Source of the DNA: Diaphorobacter ruginosibacter
GTDB lineage: Bacteria; Pseudomonadota; Gammaproteobacteria; Burkholderiales; Burkholderiaceae_C
NCBI RefSeq assembly: GCF_014395975.1
Contig: NZ_CP060714.1
Coordinates: 3,038,001-3,102,000, forward strand
Direction: 5' to 3'
DNA length: 64,000 bases
Of the stretch, positions 35,360 to 43,063 are shown piece after piece. Numbering within the stretch: position 1 is the first letter of the stretch; every line of letters begins with the position of its first letter. The notes below the pieces were generated by a model that ran no database searches, was not told the DNA's origin, and saw only the letters and a list, made by a program, of their open reading frames with translations. Both the position numbers and the translations under genes were made by a program.

Positions 35360-36262
35360 TTAGCCCTCGTGGGCGGGGTGATTCTGCCGTCTTCGGAATT
35401 CCCTGGGCGACATCATCTTCAAACTCGAGTGTGGATGGATTTCGTTGAAGTGCTCGAACGCGTCTGGCAACTGCGCCAGCACCGTCGGTGCGTCGCACAG
35501 GTCCATGCGGCTCATGTAGTCGCGCTTGAAGGTGTTCACGAAGCTCTCGGCCATGCCATTGCTCTGCGGACTGCAAACCGGCGTGTTGATTGGCTTCAGG
35601 CCCAACGATCTGGCAATGCCGCGTGTCTCATGTGCGATATAGGCGGTGCCATTGTCGGTGAGGAACTCCAGTTCGCACGTCTGGGGGATGGCCTCAACCG
35701 TGCCAAAGCGCCGCTCCACTGCTTCCTCCAGCATATCGCGCACCGGTTCACCTGACAGCCCTTTGCCCTCCCAGGCCCGCCACGCCAGTATCTCCCGATC
35801 GCAGCAGTCCTTGGCGAAGGTGGCGGTGACCGTCTCTCCCGAATCGCACTTGATCTCGAAACCATCGGAGCACCAGCGCACATTGCTCATCGGTACGCTG
35901 ACTTGGCCATCGTGAACGCGGCTCGAATGCCGACGCTTGGGTGCTTTGGGCAGCAGCAGTTGATGCCGCGCCATGATGCGGTAGATGCGCTTGTGGTTGA
36001 ACATGCTCAGACCTTGCGAGCGCCTTTCTCGATTGAGCAGCGCACCAGCCCTGCGATAACCATAGCTGGGCAGATCGGCGATGTGACGTCGTATGTCGGC
36101 CAGCAATGCCTCATCCTGGGCATGCGTGCGGCCACAGCGTCCATTTCTGTAGTCACCGCTGCGGTGATGCCACACATGCAGATTCGAGCGCGCCACACCC
36201 AGCACCGAGCAGACCGATTTCATTGCTCGTCCCCGGGCAACAAGGGTGAGCGCGCAATCCAC
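35360..36262 (-). CDS. IS2-like transposase OrfB
   Basis: 300 residues: an HTH_21 region (MKSVCSVLGVARSNLHVWHH, then LPSYGYRRAGALLNRERRSQG) and an rve core with D in VRWCSDGFEIKCDSGE, D in ELEFLTDNGTAYIAHE and E in SPQSNGMAESFVNTFKRDY. The frame is intact, but orfA is interrupted, so the element itself should not move without help from another copy. Confidence 0.9.
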   Translation of the reverse strand: MDCALTLVARGRAMKSVCSVLGVARSNLHVWHHRSGDYRNGRCGRTHAQDEALLADIRRHIADLPSYGYRRAGALLNRERRSQGLSMFNHKRIYRIMARHQLLLPKAPKRRHSSRVHDGQVSVPMSNVRWCSDGFEIKCDSGETVTATFAKDCCDREILAWRAWEGKGLSGEPVRDMLEEAVERRFGTVEAIPQTCELEFLTDNGTAYIAHETRGIARSLGLKPINTPVCSPQSNGMAESFVNTFKRDYMSRMDLCDAPTVLAQLPDAFEHFNEIHPHSSLKMMSPREFRRRQNHPAHEG

Positions 36263-36381
36263 TTTTTTGAGGCAGCGATCTCCACAGCTTCCTTGAGGAT
36301 CTCATTCTCCAAGGTCTTCTTGCCCAACATGTATTGACCCAGTGAATTCCTGCACAGGTGTTAACGTTGAAGGAAACGACG

Positions 36382-36699
36382 ATGAGCACCCTGATGGAAG
36401 ACGACATCAAACGCTGGACGGCCAAGCGCAAGACGACCCTGGTTCTGGACATCATTCAAGGAAAGACCACAGTCTCGGAAGCCAGCCGGGCCTACGACCT
36501 CAATCCTTCCGAGGTTGAACAGTGGGTCGATGAAGGCAAACGCGGTATGGAGAACGCGCTGCGTAGCAAGCCCCTTGAAATCAAAGAGCAGTACGAGCGC
36601 CAGCTCAGTGATCTACAGCAGGCCTACGGTGAGGCCATGTTGGAGTTGCGCGCCAGAAAAAAGCTGGCATCCCTGCTGGGCAACGAGGACGAGAAATGA
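36382..36699 (+). CDS. IS3-family transposase OrfA of the inserted element
   Basis: 105 residues from ATG 36382 (MSTLMEDDIKRWTAKRKTTL). HTH: LVLDIIQGKTTVSEASRAYDLNPSEVEQWVDEGKRGMENAL, then a helical tail EQYERQLSDLQQAYGEAMLELRARKKL. Its stop overlaps the orfB start (ATGA, 36696-36699), the usual arrangement for coupled or frameshifted expression. Confidence 0.85.
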   Translation: MSTLMEDDIKRWTAKRKTTLVLDIIQGKTTVSEASRAYDLNPSEVEQWVDEGKRGMENALRSKPLEIKEQYERQLSDLQQAYGEAMLELRARKKLASLLGNEDEK

Positions 36700-37516
36700 T
36701 CCTCAGCCTTCAGCAGGGATTGGCCGAAGACGGTGTGCTGGTCAGCTTGGTCAAGCTATGCCAGTGGTTCAAGATCCCCAGGCGCACGGTGTACTACCGC
36801 AGCGCCAAATCGGCCCCCAAGGTGCAGGAGCATCTGGTTCACCACATCAAGGCCCTGATTGAGGAGAACCCCTCGTTTGGCTACCGCACGGTGGCCCACC
36901 TGCTTGGGTTCGAAAGAACACCGTGCAGCGCATCTTCCAGATCAAAGGCTGGCAGGTGCGCAAGCGGCCAGTGGGCTTCAGACCTCGCATCCAGGCCTTT
37001 CCCTCGGTGGCCAAGGCGCCCGATGAACGTTGGGCCACTGACCTGTGCCGTGTGTGGACGGGGCGCGATGGCTGGGCCTCATTGGCCCTGGTGATCGACT
37101 GCTATAGCCGCGAGTTGCTGGGCTGGCACCTGTCGCGCAGCGGGAAATCGAAGACGGCCGAGTCAGCGCTGGAACAAGCCCTGATTGCACGCTACGGCTG
37201 TCTGGGCAAGGTCAAGCATCCGTTCTTGCTGAGGTCGGACAACGGCCTGGTGTTCACCAGCCGCAGCTACACGGCCCTGGTCAAGCGCTACGGCCTGCAG
37301 CAGGAGTTCATCACTCCGTACAGCCCTGAACAGAACGGCATGGTCGAGCGCGTGATCCGCACGCTCAAGGACCAGTGTGTGCACCGCCATCGGTTTGAAA
37401 CCCTGCAGCACGCCAGCCGCTTGATCGCGGACTGGATCGGCTGGTACAACCACCGGCGCCCTCACCAGGCGCTGGGCATGAAGACCCCTGCTGAGACTTA
37501 TGCTTTAGCAGCCTGA
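36696..37516 (+). pseudogene. IS3-family transposase OrfB, frameshifted
   Basis: The N-terminal part (MILSLQQGLAEDGVLVSLVK, then WFKIPRRTVYYRSAKSAPK, NPSFGYRTVAHLLGF) breaks at about 36913, where one base appears lost. The catalytic part continues in another frame (KNTVQRIFQIKGWQVRKRPVG to KTPAETYALAA). It has D in WATDLCRVWTGRDGWASLALVID, D in FLLRSDNGLVFTS and E in SPEQNGMVERVIRTLKDQ. As the usual frameshift of IS3 elements is between orfA and orfB, this internal break is more likely a mutation. Confidence 0.8.
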
Positions 37517-37548
37517 CCTGTGCAGAAACCGCTGGGTCAATACAAACA

Positions 37549-37805
37549 CGCGTTGCAGCTTGGCAATCTCGGCGCGGGCTGCGGCCAGCTCCGACGCCGG
37601 CACAACCGCTTCTCCTGCGCTCACTGCAACCAACGCGCCTTCGCGATCCAGACGGCGCCAAGTGAACAGCAGGCTTGCCGACACGCCCTCCTGACGAGCC
37701 ACGAGCGATACGTTCATGCCTGGTTCATACGTCTTGCGAACCAAGGCCGCCTTCTCTGCTGCCGACCCGCGTCGTCTGCGCTGATCTCGGGTAATGACTT
37801 CAATC
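37549..37805 (-). pseudogene. IS2-like OrfA, interrupted by the IS3-family insertion
   Basis: Starts MIEVITRDQRRRRGSAAEKA and continues LVRKTYEPGMNVSLVARQEGVSASLLFTWRR (HTH), then ELAAARAEIAKLQRV, where the inserted element cuts in. The rest (GKKTLENEILKEAVEIAASK-like) lies on the far side at about 36240-36325. It was an intact HTH/leucine-zipper OrfA before the insertion. Confidence 0.8.
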
Positions 37806-37827
37806 ATCTCTGTATGCCTAGGGCGTG

Positions 37828-38593
37828 TTAACACAAACCACGAAGCCCGTCGGCTACCAGCACGAAGCTGATGAAGCCGAGGAACATCGCGTCGAGCTTC
37901 TCGAAGCGCGAGAAGATGCGGCGGTAACCTTTGAGCCGTCGGAACAACCGCTCGACTTCGTTGCGCCGCTTGTACATCTCACGGTCATACTCCCACGGGT
38001 CCAGGCGCTTCCTGGTTGGCGGCACAACCGGAATGAAGCCCAGGTCAAGCGCCAGTTGCCTCGTCTGTTTGCCCTCGTAGGCTCGATCCATGAGCAGGTG
38101 CACCGGCCGACTTGTTGGGCCGAGAGTCTGGAGCAACCGCCTTCCTTCGGCTGCGTCATGCGCCTGTCCGGGCGACAAGCAAAACGTCACGGCCGTTCGA
38201 GCATCCGCGGCAACCAGATGAACCTTGGTGTTCCATCCGCCTCGGGACTTTCCAATGGCTTGCGGTCCGTTTTTTTAAAGCGCCGGTTCCATCGGGATGC
38301 ACCTTGATGCTGGTGCTGTCCAGCGACACAGCCTCGATGCGGATGCGCACCACCTGCTCGCGCTGGAGTTCCTCGAACATCTTGTCCAGCACTCCCGCCT
38401 TGGCCCATCGGCGCATACGGGTGTAGACCGTGTGCCAGTTTCCGAACCGCTTTGGCAGGCCGCGCCACTTGCAACCATGCTCGGCCACGTACAGCACGGC
38501 GTTGATGACTTGCAAGTTAGTCATGCTGACATTGCCGCGCTGCCTCGGAAGACAGTGCTCGATGAGTGCGAATTGCTCGGCGGTGATCTCCAT
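37828..38593 (-). CDS. IS5-family transposase in two frames (A7 slippage site)
   Basis: The first frame begins MEITAEQFALIEHCLPRQRG, has the N-terminal DUF4096-type domain (VLYVAEHGCKWRGLPKRFGNWHTVYTRMRRWAKAG), contains the first catalytic Asp (VSLDSTSIKVHPDG), and leaves the conserved path after GALKK. The second frame carries NGPQAIGKSRGGWNTKVHLV, AADARTAVTFCLSPGQAHDA, MDRAYEGKQTRQL (second Asp) and RRNEVERLFRRLKGYRRI (Glu). The switch coincides with seven A in the mRNA (38270-38276). The shift needed equals +1 or -2. Two-frame IS5 elements of the IS427 group use such sites, so this may be programmed rather than a defect. Confidence 0.8.
38270..38276 (-). other. A7 slippage site in the IS5-family transposase
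   Basis: Seven T on the plus strand; in the mRNA CTTTAAAAAAACGG joins the two transposase frames. Either ribosomal or polymerase slippage at the run could produce the fusion protein. Confidence 0.5.
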
Positions 38594-38702
38594 GCCTAGC
38601 AGTGTCAATCACAATTTCAGCCATCGCAATTAGTGTTAACAGGCCCTAGTCATATTCACAGTCCTATGCCTATCCTGAAGATACGCGATAGACCGTGTCC
38701 GG

Positions 38703-38947
38703 AGATTCAGGGGGCTATCTCACATTTGCAGGCATGGCTGCAGCTCTTCAGCAGTGTCCCGCTGCGACCTGGCAAGGTTGAAAGGGTGAGGCAAACAGGG
38801 TTGCCAAGAACAGCAAAGCCCAGCGTGAAAGCGCTGACAGGCCGGAAAGATACGGTCGGAGCCTTTCTCATGAGGGGCAAACCCAGAGCGCCACGGGCAG
38901 GCGCTGTAGGTTTCAAACAGGAGACAGTTGATACTGATGAAATCCGT
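38703..38947. other. Short spacer right of the IS nest
   Basis: Begins with AGATTCAGGGGGCTATCTCAC, which recurs (with one G less) at 57.05 kb next to the second IS2-like copy, so the repeated unit extends about 20 bp beyond the recognised inverted repeat. The remainder holds no supported gene. Confidence 0.4.
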
Positions 38948-39568
38948 TCAATCCTGCAGCACCTTTACCGAATTGCCAACACCAACTGTGATGAGTTGAC
39001 CTTCGCGAAGGCAAATCAAGTTCATGTTGTAGCCTGCTTGGGTCAGTTGATTGCCAATGTTTTCCAGTTCCTTTTTAAGGACATCCACCCTGACACAGTT
39101 GTTTTTCACGTCCGGACCAACCGAAGTAATACGAATCTCTTCTCGTTTAGTGAACGGAAGCATGAACCGCTGAGCAATGTCGTTGCTAACAGCTTGTAGT
39201 TCTGCATCGCTGTACGTGACGTAGACGGTTTTCAGGCGTGCTTGTGTCGCGTAGTCCTTGTCGATGGGCATCGGGCGCGTGAGTGCAACTACTTGATATG
39301 CCTTGTCATTGGAATCGTAGTCAAGCCATGTACCTGCGTAGGCCGAACCCAACGAGGCCTGGACACGCTCCCAGTGTGTCGACATAGCGTGAGTGACTGC
39401 ATCAAGTTCAGGCGTCATGAAACGATCTAGACATGGATCAGCTGGATTGCGGGTAGGGAAGCGGCAATTTGCTGCAGAGTTGTCTAGCGGGGCTGTCGGC
39501 GCATTCTGGGCATGGACGTGGAAGGAAACCACTACCGCCAGAATCATTAAATTTTGGGTCCATCGCAT
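38948..39568 (-). CDS. Secreted protein of unknown function
   Basis: 206 residues. The signal peptide MRWTQNLMILAVVVSFHVHA is cleaved near HAQNAP. The mature protein has four cysteines (AANCRF, DPCLDR, KNNCVR, NLICLR), compatible with two disulfides in the periplasm. The middle (ALTRPMPIDKDYATQARLKTVYVTYSDAELQAVSND) and the end (EGQLITVGVGNSVKVL) are regular alpha/beta. No known family recognised. It is separated from the CTERM genes, and no operon partner is visible. Confidence 0.7.
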   Translation of the reverse strand: MRWTQNLMILAVVVSFHVHAQNAPTAPLDNSAANCRFPTRNPADPCLDRFMTPELDAVTHAMSTHWERVQASLGSAYAGTWLDYDSNDKAYQVVALTRPMPIDKDYATQARLKTVYVTYSDAELQAVSNDIAQRFMLPFTKREEIRITSVGPDVKNNCVRVDVLKKELENIGNQLTQAGYNMNLICLREGQLITVGVGNSVKVLQD

Positions 39569-39873
39569 CCTGCTACTCCAGAAAAACTACCTGCCTCAAA
39601 CTACGGTCCGTTGGAAATCTACACAGGGTTGCAGCCGTGCACAAGAGCGGCAAATCCCAGCGCGAAAGCCCTACCCATGCAGGTCAAACTGAAGTTCTTT
39701 GCTTAAGCACTCCATGTTTTGGAAAAGCAGCGCCAAGCATGTTGAGAACAAAAAAAAGTTTTCGATTCACGCTATCTACTGATTTTACGCGTGCTATAAA
39801 TATTCCTAAATACAGTTTGCACCGCGCCGATTCAGTTTGCCCCCCCTCTATGCCAGCATAACCCTGTTGGCTT
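39569..39873. other. Upstream region of the secreted protein
   Basis: About 300 bp without a supported gene. It contains an AT-rich patch with TATAAATATT near 39795 that could act as a promoter for a rightward transcript ending at the tandem terminators at 39874-39938. Confidence 0.35.
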
Positions 39874-39905
39874 AAATCGGCAGTCTTCAAGACAGCGGTT
39901 TTTTT
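39874..39905 (+). terminator. First of two tandem terminators
   Basis: An imperfect stem around GTCTTCAAGAC (outer AATCG with GGTT wobble pairs) followed by seven T. No plus-strand protein gene ends here, so the transcript may be a small RNA from the AT-rich promoter-like patch at about 39790. Confidence 0.55.
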
Positions 39906-39910
39906 CACCC

Positions 39911-39938
39911 AGCTCGCCATCCGTGCGAGCTTTTTTTT
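39911..39938 (+). terminator. Second of two tandem terminators
   Basis: GCTCGC pairs with GCGAGC around a 7-nt loop, followed by eight T, a textbook rho-independent terminator on the plus strand. Confidence 0.85.
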
Positions 39939-40306
39939 GCCTGCACGCAAGCGTGCCTCCAACGTTCCACAGAGGTACTCAATGACTCCATTCGAGGCAT
40001 CGTCGCGGCGTGTCCGTCGCAATACTGAGCGCACATCTGGAGGCGGGTATGAACGCCCTCCTCATCTTCTACAACTTGGTTTGCATGCGCCGCAAGGAAG
40101 GCCTTCTGCTTTCTGCTCGTTGGGCCGAAGGCCTGCTCTGGCGCAATCACATCCAGCACCTGCCGTTCACACATCGAGCACCGCACCGAGGTCGAGCGCG
40201 CTGCCCGCCAACGTCTTTGAAGAGCATCATGTCCAAAAACCCATGTTCACCCGCCATCCGGATGGCGAGCAATATATCCTCACTCTGTCCAGCATCGTGC
40301 TGATTT
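39939..40306. other. Stretch with overlapping weak frames
   Basis: About 370 bp. A minus-strand frame of 93 codons (MRCSMCERQVLDVIAPEQAF, with CSMC) and plus-strand frames overlap, and none has a clear ribosome-binding site. It probably contains the decayed 5' part of the phage-type gene that follows. Confidence 0.35.
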
Positions 40307-40735
40307 GTGGAAGTGCGCAATGTCACGGGTCTGGACTACACGCCGCTTCTGACGCATGTCACGGTCACAAAAAACCCGCCAATAACGCCCAAGGAGATTG
40401 CCGAACACCTGAGCAACGGTGTCACCTCCGAGATGGTGAACAGTGCTCTCGAGCAACTGGGTTTCCAAGTAAAGAAGCATCGGGAAACGCCTAAGGGCCA
40501 GCCGCGTAGTAAATGGATTCTGACCGAGGCGAGCAAAGTGTTCGGTGCCATGGCTCCCAATCAGGCGGAAAAGCAGCAACACACAGGCCACCGCGTAGGT
40601 TGGTACGTCAAGGTTATCGAGCTGATTCAGCCAATGGTAGAGGTAGCAATCGCCCAGCGTGCCGCCGCAAAGGCTGCTAAACGCCCCAAGAAGGTAGCAA
40701 CACCCATTGCAGAGCCCCAGGGAGCACTGCTGTGA
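40307..40735 (+). CDS. Phage-type small protein, probably 5'-truncated
   Basis: 142 residues from a GTG at 40307, two codons after an in-frame stop. It has a winged-helix-like segment (PITPKEIAEHLSNGVTSEMVNSALEQLGFQVKKHRETPKG, then RSKWILTEASKVFG) of the sort found at the C-terminus of phage regulatory/antirepressor proteins, and a basic Ala/Lys-rich tail (AAAKAAKRPKKVATP). The lack of an upstream domain and of a good start suggests a truncated gene. A terminator follows at 40816. Confidence 0.5.
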   Translation: MEVRNVTGLDYTPLLTHVTVTKNPPITPKEIAEHLSNGVTSEMVNSALEQLGFQVKKHRETPKGQPRSKWILTEASKVFGAMAPNQAEKQQHTGHRVGWYVKVIELIQPMVEVAIAQRAAAKAAKRPKKVATPIAEPQGALL

Positions 40736-40815
40736 GCCAGTGGCATGAATCATTGGTGCACACCACTTACTGTTTTCCACCAGATCGCGGCAAAGTGGCC
40801 CCCCCCACAAAAGGC

Positions 40816-40851
40816 GAAGCCCTGAAGCAGGTGAGCGCGCTTCAGGGCTTC
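40816..40851 (+). terminator. Intrinsic terminator
   Basis: A 13-bp stem GAAGCCCTGAAGC with GCTTCAGGGCTTC around a loop of 10 nt. It lies 80 bp past the preceding phage-type gene. There is no strong T-run, but the stem is long and GC-rich. Confidence 0.6.
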
Positions 40852-40886
40852 TAGATCAAAACCAAGTGCAATTAAGGAGTCGATCC

Positions 40887-41396
40887 ATGGTCGAGGTTAT
40901 CATACGCTCACCAAAGGGCAAAACGCATGCCCCAAAGGCCGTACCGGCGACACAACAGCCTCAGGCACCTGAGGCCGAGCCAATCAGCCCTAAACAGCCC
41001 GACTGGTTCGCGCTCTCGCTGCCTCACATCCGCAAGCTGAGCGACCTGCTTTTCAACCTGGTGGACAGGAGCGAGCATGACGCTCCTGAACTGATTCAGG
41101 GGCTGGTGGTAGAGGCAACGGACATAACCACTGGGCTGTGGAGCGTGATGCCAGAAGGCGAGGATGTTCGCAGTTCGGTATGGCGGGACCTGAACACGGT
41201 TGTGCTGATGCTGCGCGCGGCCATGCGCATCACTGAGCACAAGCCACCAAGCGCAGTGCCGGCAATCCATGTGCGCATCCTTCCTGAGGCGATCGACTTC
41301 GCCAACAGCATCGTGGATGCGTCCATGATGTCCCGAACCTTCAGCGCATGCACGTTCTCAATGACTGTGTCTCGAGGGGATGAAGCCATTCCGTGA
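40887..41396 (+). CDS. Hypothetical protein (phage-type)
   Basis: 169 residues from ATG 40887, with TAAGGAG seven bases upstream. The N-terminal 35 residues are Pro/Ala/Lys-rich and disordered (RSPKGKTHAPKAVPATQQPQ). The rest is helical (PHIRKLSDLLFNLVDRSEHDAPELIQGLVVEATDITTGL, then DLNTVVLMLRAAMRI). No family known to me. It overlaps the next small gene (start at 41380), as is common in phage operons. Confidence 0.6.
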   Translation: MVEVIIRSPKGKTHAPKAVPATQQPQAPEAEPISPKQPDWFALSLPHIRKLSDLLFNLVDRSEHDAPELIQGLVVEATDITTGLWSVMPEGEDVRSSVWRDLNTVVLMLRAAMRITEHKPPSAVPAIHVRILPEAIDFANSIVDASMMSRTFSACTFSMTVSRGDEAIP

Positions 41397-41631
41397 CCGC
41401 CCGCAGCCGCCTATTCGTCGTGTAGAGCAGTCTGATGTCCACGAATTCACCATTAGGAGCAATCATCCTGGCGCACTGGTCCTCAACTTTCCCGACGAAC
41501 TCAAAGACTTCCTTCGCCATCAGGCGGATCTCATCGCCTGCCTGAGATTCTGGCTTCAACAGGGACTGCCACATGTCGATGAGTCTTTCATTGACGACTA
41601 CGTTGACCACCTCAACAACCAACAGAAATGA
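41380..41631 (+). CDS. Small hypothetical protein overlapping the previous gene
   Basis: 83 residues. The ATG lies within the last codons of the preceding gene behind GAGGGG, consistent with translational coupling. The segment ALVLNFPDELKDFLRHQADLIACLRFWLQQGLPHVDESFIDDYVDHL is regular and helical, and third-codon positions are GC-rich as in its neighbour. A minus-strand frame of similar length overlaps it but has no ribosome-binding site. Function unknown. Confidence 0.45.
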   Translation: MKPFRDRPQPPIRRVEQSDVHEFTIRSNHPGALVLNFPDELKDFLRHQADLIACLRFWLQQGLPHVDESFIDDYVDHLNNQQK

Positions 41632-41816
41632 ATTTTCTGAAAAATATCAGATAACAAGGCCTTGCGCGCAATTAGATCGCTTGAAACCAATCGATAGTTC
41701 CATTGATTTTTTCAAAAAAAATTCTTATGATTTAAATCTTCAAACACCAAGCACTTGAAATATTAAAGTGGTAGCACCAAATATTAGGGGTGTACTCTAT
41801 ATCCCTGATGGAATTG
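41632..41816. other. AT-rich spacer
   Basis: About 185 bp, very AT-rich, with no supported gene. The composition break at 41640 suggests an insertion or deletion boundary. Confidence 0.3.
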
Positions 41817-42008
41817 ATGCCAACTGATTCCGACTGGATACAGGCAGACCGAGCTTATCAAGCTCATCACTTTGCTTGCCACCAATGTATTGCAGTTGGA
41901 CTTAGGCCAGGAGTGGAAGGGCGCTGCCCTCTAGGGCTCCATCTTTGGCATCTGTATTTACACGCAGGTGAAGCGCCCTACTCTCAGGGCCGGAGCAGCG
42001 CTCTATGA
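41817..42008 (+). CDS. Small CxxC phage-type protein
   Basis: 63 residues (MPTDSDWIQADRAYQAHHFA, then CHQCIAVGLRPGVEGRCPLGLHLWHLYLHAG). The CHQC pair and the later GRCPxGxxLW motif are typical of small zinc-binding phage proteins encoded near replication or lysis genes. The start lacks a good ribosome-binding site, and it is followed at once by the minus-strand spanin fragment, so it may be a leftover. Confidence 0.45.
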   Translation: MPTDSDWIQADRAYQAHHFACHQCIAVGLRPGVEGRCPLGLHLWHLYLHAGEAPYSQGRSSAL

Positions 42009-42064
42009 GATCGGGCCGGCTCGGGGCCGCCGAATTCAGGGCTGACTTGATAATAACCTACGGG

Positions 42065-42230
42065 CGACTCGGTTTGGTCAACGCGTCGTAGCCCCACTCG
42101 CAGTGAGACCGGCGGCGCGGGCCGCGTCAGCGAACTCCGCCAGCTCTGCTGCTTGCGCGTCAGCCCGGCTGAGCAGATCGAGGGCATCGGCAGCTGCCGG
42201 GCCTGAAGTGGCTGAATCGCCTTACATGAT
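42065..42230 (-). pseudogene. Second DUF2514/Rz-like spanin fragment
   Basis: Minus-strand sequence ATSGPAAADALDLLSRADAQ, then AAELAEFADAARAAGLT, closely matches the C-terminal part of the Rz-like remnant at 34.3-34.9 kb, with a short internal deletion (ADLLADL lost). It has no start and no N-terminal anchor. It shows that a related phage lysis module existed twice, or that one was duplicated and then decayed. Confidence 0.65.
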
Positions 42231-42501
42231 CCGCCCAAGAAGAACAAGCTTTTGCGTGATGAAAGGTTGAAGGGGTTTGCTGCCTCATATCCGGGCTATT
42301 GGTGCAGCGTTTGCTGCTGCCCATGATAGCTATACGACTGGGGTTTCTATCCCGGGGATGTACTCAAGGTACTGGCGATTCATCGGAATTTCCCAACCTG
42401 GTTTGACCGTCATTCCATCACCACGCTTTTTGCAGGTTCTCCTTCAAAACGGTTTGTTCGGTAAGCGAATGTCGTAGTCACGGATCAGGTGGCCACAATC
42501 T

Positions 42502-42669
42502 CAAGCGGGTTCCAGCGACCTCGGTCGAAGGCCACCCCTTTGGCCAAGACTGCCCAAGCAGTTCGTGCCATCTTGTTGGCCAATGCCACGACAACGACGT
42601 TTTAATGCCTGCGCTGCAGCAGACGTTCAATCCAGTCAGATTTCCCTAGGGAAGCCGGGGCGATTCAAT
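42502..42669 (-). pseudogene. IS110-family transposase, 3' end remnant
   Basis: On the minus strand the C-terminus reads VVVVALANKMARTAWAVLAK, then GVAFDRGRWNPLEIVAT and a stop at 42502. This is the standard end of IS110-family transposases. A stop codon (TAA) replaces the usual Tyr just before the Asn-Val-Val (position about 42612), and everything further upstream is missing. The fragment ends at GAAGCCGGGGCGATTCA, an IS-end-like motif shared with 32.28 kb. Confidence 0.75.
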
Positions 42670-43063
42670 TTCGCGCTTGCGAGTTTATAGGTCGATTGGC
42701 TCAGACCAAGACTGATTTTTCTTCATGCGTACATGACTCCAGAGTCGAGGAGATAGTGACTGTCTTTAGGGAAAGTTTTACAACCCTTCCCAAATCAGTC
42801 TAACCAGCAATTCAGGAGCCTGCAGTATTTTTATAAAAACAAAAATTTTTTTATCTAAACAAAAACAAAAAAATCAGTAGTAAGCAAAGATACATCTAGT
42901 GATGCGGATCAACAACCCCTCTGGCACTCGAGCGCCATTTGACTCAATCAACCCATCATAGAAGCAATAAAAAAGTATAGGCAATTTATAATTTCAATTA
43001 TTCAATAACAATTCAATGAAATTAATCCTCTAGCAGATCAGAGACCACATATCACGTCATGAC
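42670..43063. other. AT-rich intergenic stretch
   Basis: About 390 bp, strongly AT-rich in its right half, with several A-runs of 4 to 7 (about 42835-42875). No gene or clear hairpin. It should include the promoter of the following small gene. Confidence 0.35.

Larger units (their letters stand above)
36330..37544 (+). mobile_element. IS3-family element inserted in IS2-like orfA (1215 bp)
   Basis: Terminal inverted repeats TGTATTGACCCAG at both ends and further shared TGCACAGGT inside. It is flanked by a perfect 4-bp duplication AACA (36326-36329 and 37545-37548). The uninterrupted target is visible in the second IS2-like copy (KLQRVLGKKTLENE), where the same codons are contiguous. It carries orfA and a frameshifted orfB on the plus strand. 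Confidence 0.92.
37822..38645 (-). mobile_element. IS5-family element (IS427-like layout), 824 bp
   Basis: Terminal inverted repeats GGCSTGTTAACAC at both ends and a perfect 4-bp target duplication CTAG (37818-37821 and 38646-38649), which fits the YTAR target preference of the IS5 family. It is inserted in the upstream arm of the IS2-like element. The transposase lies in two overlapping minus-strand frames. Confidence 0.93.
35337..38702 (-). mobile_element. IS2-like IS3-family element carrying two inserted ISs
   Basis: The ends show related inverted repeats: CCGGACACTGTCCATTCGC on the left and, read inward on the right, CCGGACACGGTCTATCGC. Inside are orfB (35360-36262) and orfA, which is split by an IS3-family element (36330-37544), and the upstream arm, split by an IS5-family element (37822-38645). 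Removing both insertions and their 4-bp duplications leaves about 1.32 kb, a normal length for IS2-like elements. A second, truncated copy lies at 56.48-57.05 kb. End coordinates are approximate. Confidence 0.75.

Noticed and set aside
41341..41622. Minus-strand 93-codon frame opposite the small phage-type gene
   Set aside because: No ribosome-binding site, and its start is a non-ATG codon. The plus-strand frame has a coupled start and GC-rich third positions.
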